In this document: piece after piece, positions 4,900 to 5,888 of the stretch | How the letters are laid out: every line of letters starts with the position of its first letter | How positions within the stretch are numbered: position 1 is the first letter of the stretch | Origin: Prevotellaceae bacterium | GTDB taxonomy: Bacteria; Bacteroidota; Bacteroidia; Bacteroidales; UBA932 | Assembly: GCA_031258915.1 (NCBI GenBank) | Contig: JAIRMD010000063.1 | Coordinates: 1 to 5,888, forward strand | Length of the DNA stretch: 5,888 nt | Reading direction: 5' to 3' | Position numbers and translations under genes: made by a program | The notes under the pieces: generated by a model | What the model was told of the DNA's origin: nothing | What the model saw: the letters and a program-made list of their open reading frames with translations, nothing else | Databases searched by the model: none

Positions 4900-5888
4900 C
4901 TAATCTTTTCCCAACTTTTTCAACGCTCCCGCCAGCGTTTGCCGGGTTTGTCGCTTTGCGCCGGGTTTTTGGCGGCTGTTGAGGTGTACGTTGAGCGTAA
5001 ACATCTGCTGGTGGGAGATGAATCCTGCGGCGGCGTGCATCGACCACGTGAAGCGCGCCTGCACCCTGTCGGTATCGAAAAGCTGCACGTAAAAATCGCT
5101 ACGGTTGTAGAGCGTATTTTGGTAGAACGGGTCGCCCCAGTAGAGATGCTCGGCGTTATACTTGCCGTACAGCGGCATAAGGTTTTCGCCGATGTACAGC
5201 GTATTTTTTATGCCGATCCCGAATTTCTCGACTGCGGCTTCGCAAAAAAAACCGCCGGAGAATTGGTATCGCGGGTCAACGCTGCGCTCGCGCGAGTAGG
5301 CTCCCAGCACGCCCGCGTTGACGTTGAGCGAATCGAGCAAAAAGCCTGCGGGCGCACCCACGCCCACGCACAGCCGCGCCATGCCGTTGTCCACAATGTG
5401 CTGGTCGGTCGCGCCTGCTACGGTGGCAAAGTGGTGCATGTAACTTTGCAGGGCTGCGTAGGCTTTCTTGTACGTGTACTTTCCGGCAATACCCACCAAA
5501 AACGCTTCGCGCTGCACCTGCGTTTGGTGACCCGACCAGTCCAGCCAAATGTCGGCGTGCCACTGTTGGCCGAATATTTTCCAGAATATGTTGGCGGAGT
5601 TCAGCCGCAGGTTGACTATGGAGTCGTAAAAAAGCGCGTTGGGGTAGTCGGCGAGCAGCCGCTGCGCAGGGAAAGAGCCTACGTACAGTTCAAAGGGCTT
5701 GGCGCAGTAGCGGTAGTAGGCCACGTACGCTACCTGATCCGGCGCTTTTTCGGCGCTGCCAAAGTAGCGCTGTAGCCCAACGCCGGTGTGCAGGTGGTGA
5801 ACGCTGTCGAGCTGCAAGCCAACTTCGGGAACAAGCCACGAGCCGAGAATACTCTGCGGTATTTGGCGCTGCTCCGGCTTGTACTCAC
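4900..5888 (-). CDS. Probable outer-membrane beta-barrel protein of unknown function (partial, 5' end outside window)
   Basis: The frame is open from the window edge (first full codon at 5886-5884) to TAG at 4902-4900, giving 328 residues; the true start lies outside. A TTG codon at 5817-5815 is internal and should not be taken as the start, because the frame continues upstream without a stop. The protein is rich in aromatic residues and glycine, with short alternating polar/hydrophobic stretches, for example FYVQLFD and MFTLNVHLN, as in Bacteroidetes outer-membrane barrels. I recognise the general style, including a segment around SFPAQ, ALFYDS and WLDWSG, as resembling uncharacterised Bacteroidetes envelope proteins, but I cannot name a family with certainty. 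The signal peptide would be outside the window. The last 24 residues, after the apparent final strand, form a basic tail (eight Lys/Arg, one Asp), unusual for a barrel. copA follows 41 bases later on the same strand, so the two may be cotranscribed. Confidence 0.75.
   Translation of the reverse strand, partial: EYKPEQRQIPQSILGSWLVPEVGLQLDSVHHLHTGVGLQRYFGSAEKAPDQVAYVAYYRYCAKPFELYVGSFPAQRLLADYPNALFYDSIVNLRLNSANIFWKIFGQQWHADIWLDWSGHQTQVQREAFLVGIAGKYTYKKAYAALQSYMHHFATVAGATDQHIVDNGMARLCVGVGAPAGFLLDSLNVNAGVLGAYSRERSVDPRYQFSGGFFCEAAVEKFGIGIKNTLYIGENLMPLYGKYNAEHLYWGDPFYQNTLYNRSDFYVQLFDTDRVQARFTWSMHAAAGFISHQQMFTLNVHLNSRQKPGAKRQTRQTLAGALKKLGKD

Noticed and set aside
4939..5775. Plus-strand open frame (278 codons) opposite the barrel gene
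   Set aside because: The minus frame is the one that stays open to the window edge and has barrel-like composition and operon-like spacing to copA. The plus frame looks like a shadow.
5815..5817. TTG as a start codon for the barrel gene
   Set aside because: The frame continues upstream to the window edge without a stop, and there is no ribosome site or signal peptide at this codon.

Overview
The window looks like a chromosomal segment from a member of the phylum Bacteroidetes (Bacteroidota), probably class Bacteroidia. The gene families are typical of that group. A promoter at 2526-2557 also matches the Bacteroidetes primary sigma consensus (TTTG, 20 nt, TAnnTTTG). Genus cannot be called from the sequence. 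All real genes read on the minus strand, so transcription runs from right to left. I see no tRNA, rRNA, CRISPR array, transposase or integrase.

Layout in transcription order. (1) 5888-4900: the 3' part (328 codons) of a gene for a probable outer-membrane beta-barrel protein of unknown function; its start lies outside the window. (2) 4858-2648: a complete P1B-1 copper/silver-exporting ATPase (CopA type, 736 aa). It starts 41 bases after the barrel gene, with a clear Shine-Dalgarno site; a weak terminator-like hairpin sits in that gap. (3) 2647-2501: an intergenic region with a strong Bacteroidetes-type promoter and dyad symmetry. (4) 2500-935: a complete 521-aa protein with an N-terminal predicted AAA ATPase domain and a C-terminal PD-(D/E)XK nuclease domain. 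(5) 886-1: a second, nearly identical copy of that gene, cut by the window edge after about 295 codons.

The main point of interest is the tandem duplication of the ATPase-nuclease gene. Bases 1-908 match 1615-2522 at a constant offset of 1614 with no indels and, by my count, 19 substitutions. Only three change the protein (D/E at residue 38, E/D at 70, S/G at 142), so both copies appear to have been held under protein-level selection while diverging. The duplicated block includes 22 bases of leader but stops 3 bases short of the -7 element. The downstream copy therefore has no visible promoter and is probably expressed only by read-through from the upstream copy.

The barrel-copA pair and the ATPase-nuclease pair look like two separate transcription units. 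The first concerns the cell envelope and copper export. The biological role of the second is not established; genome maintenance, mobile-element or defence functions are all possible.
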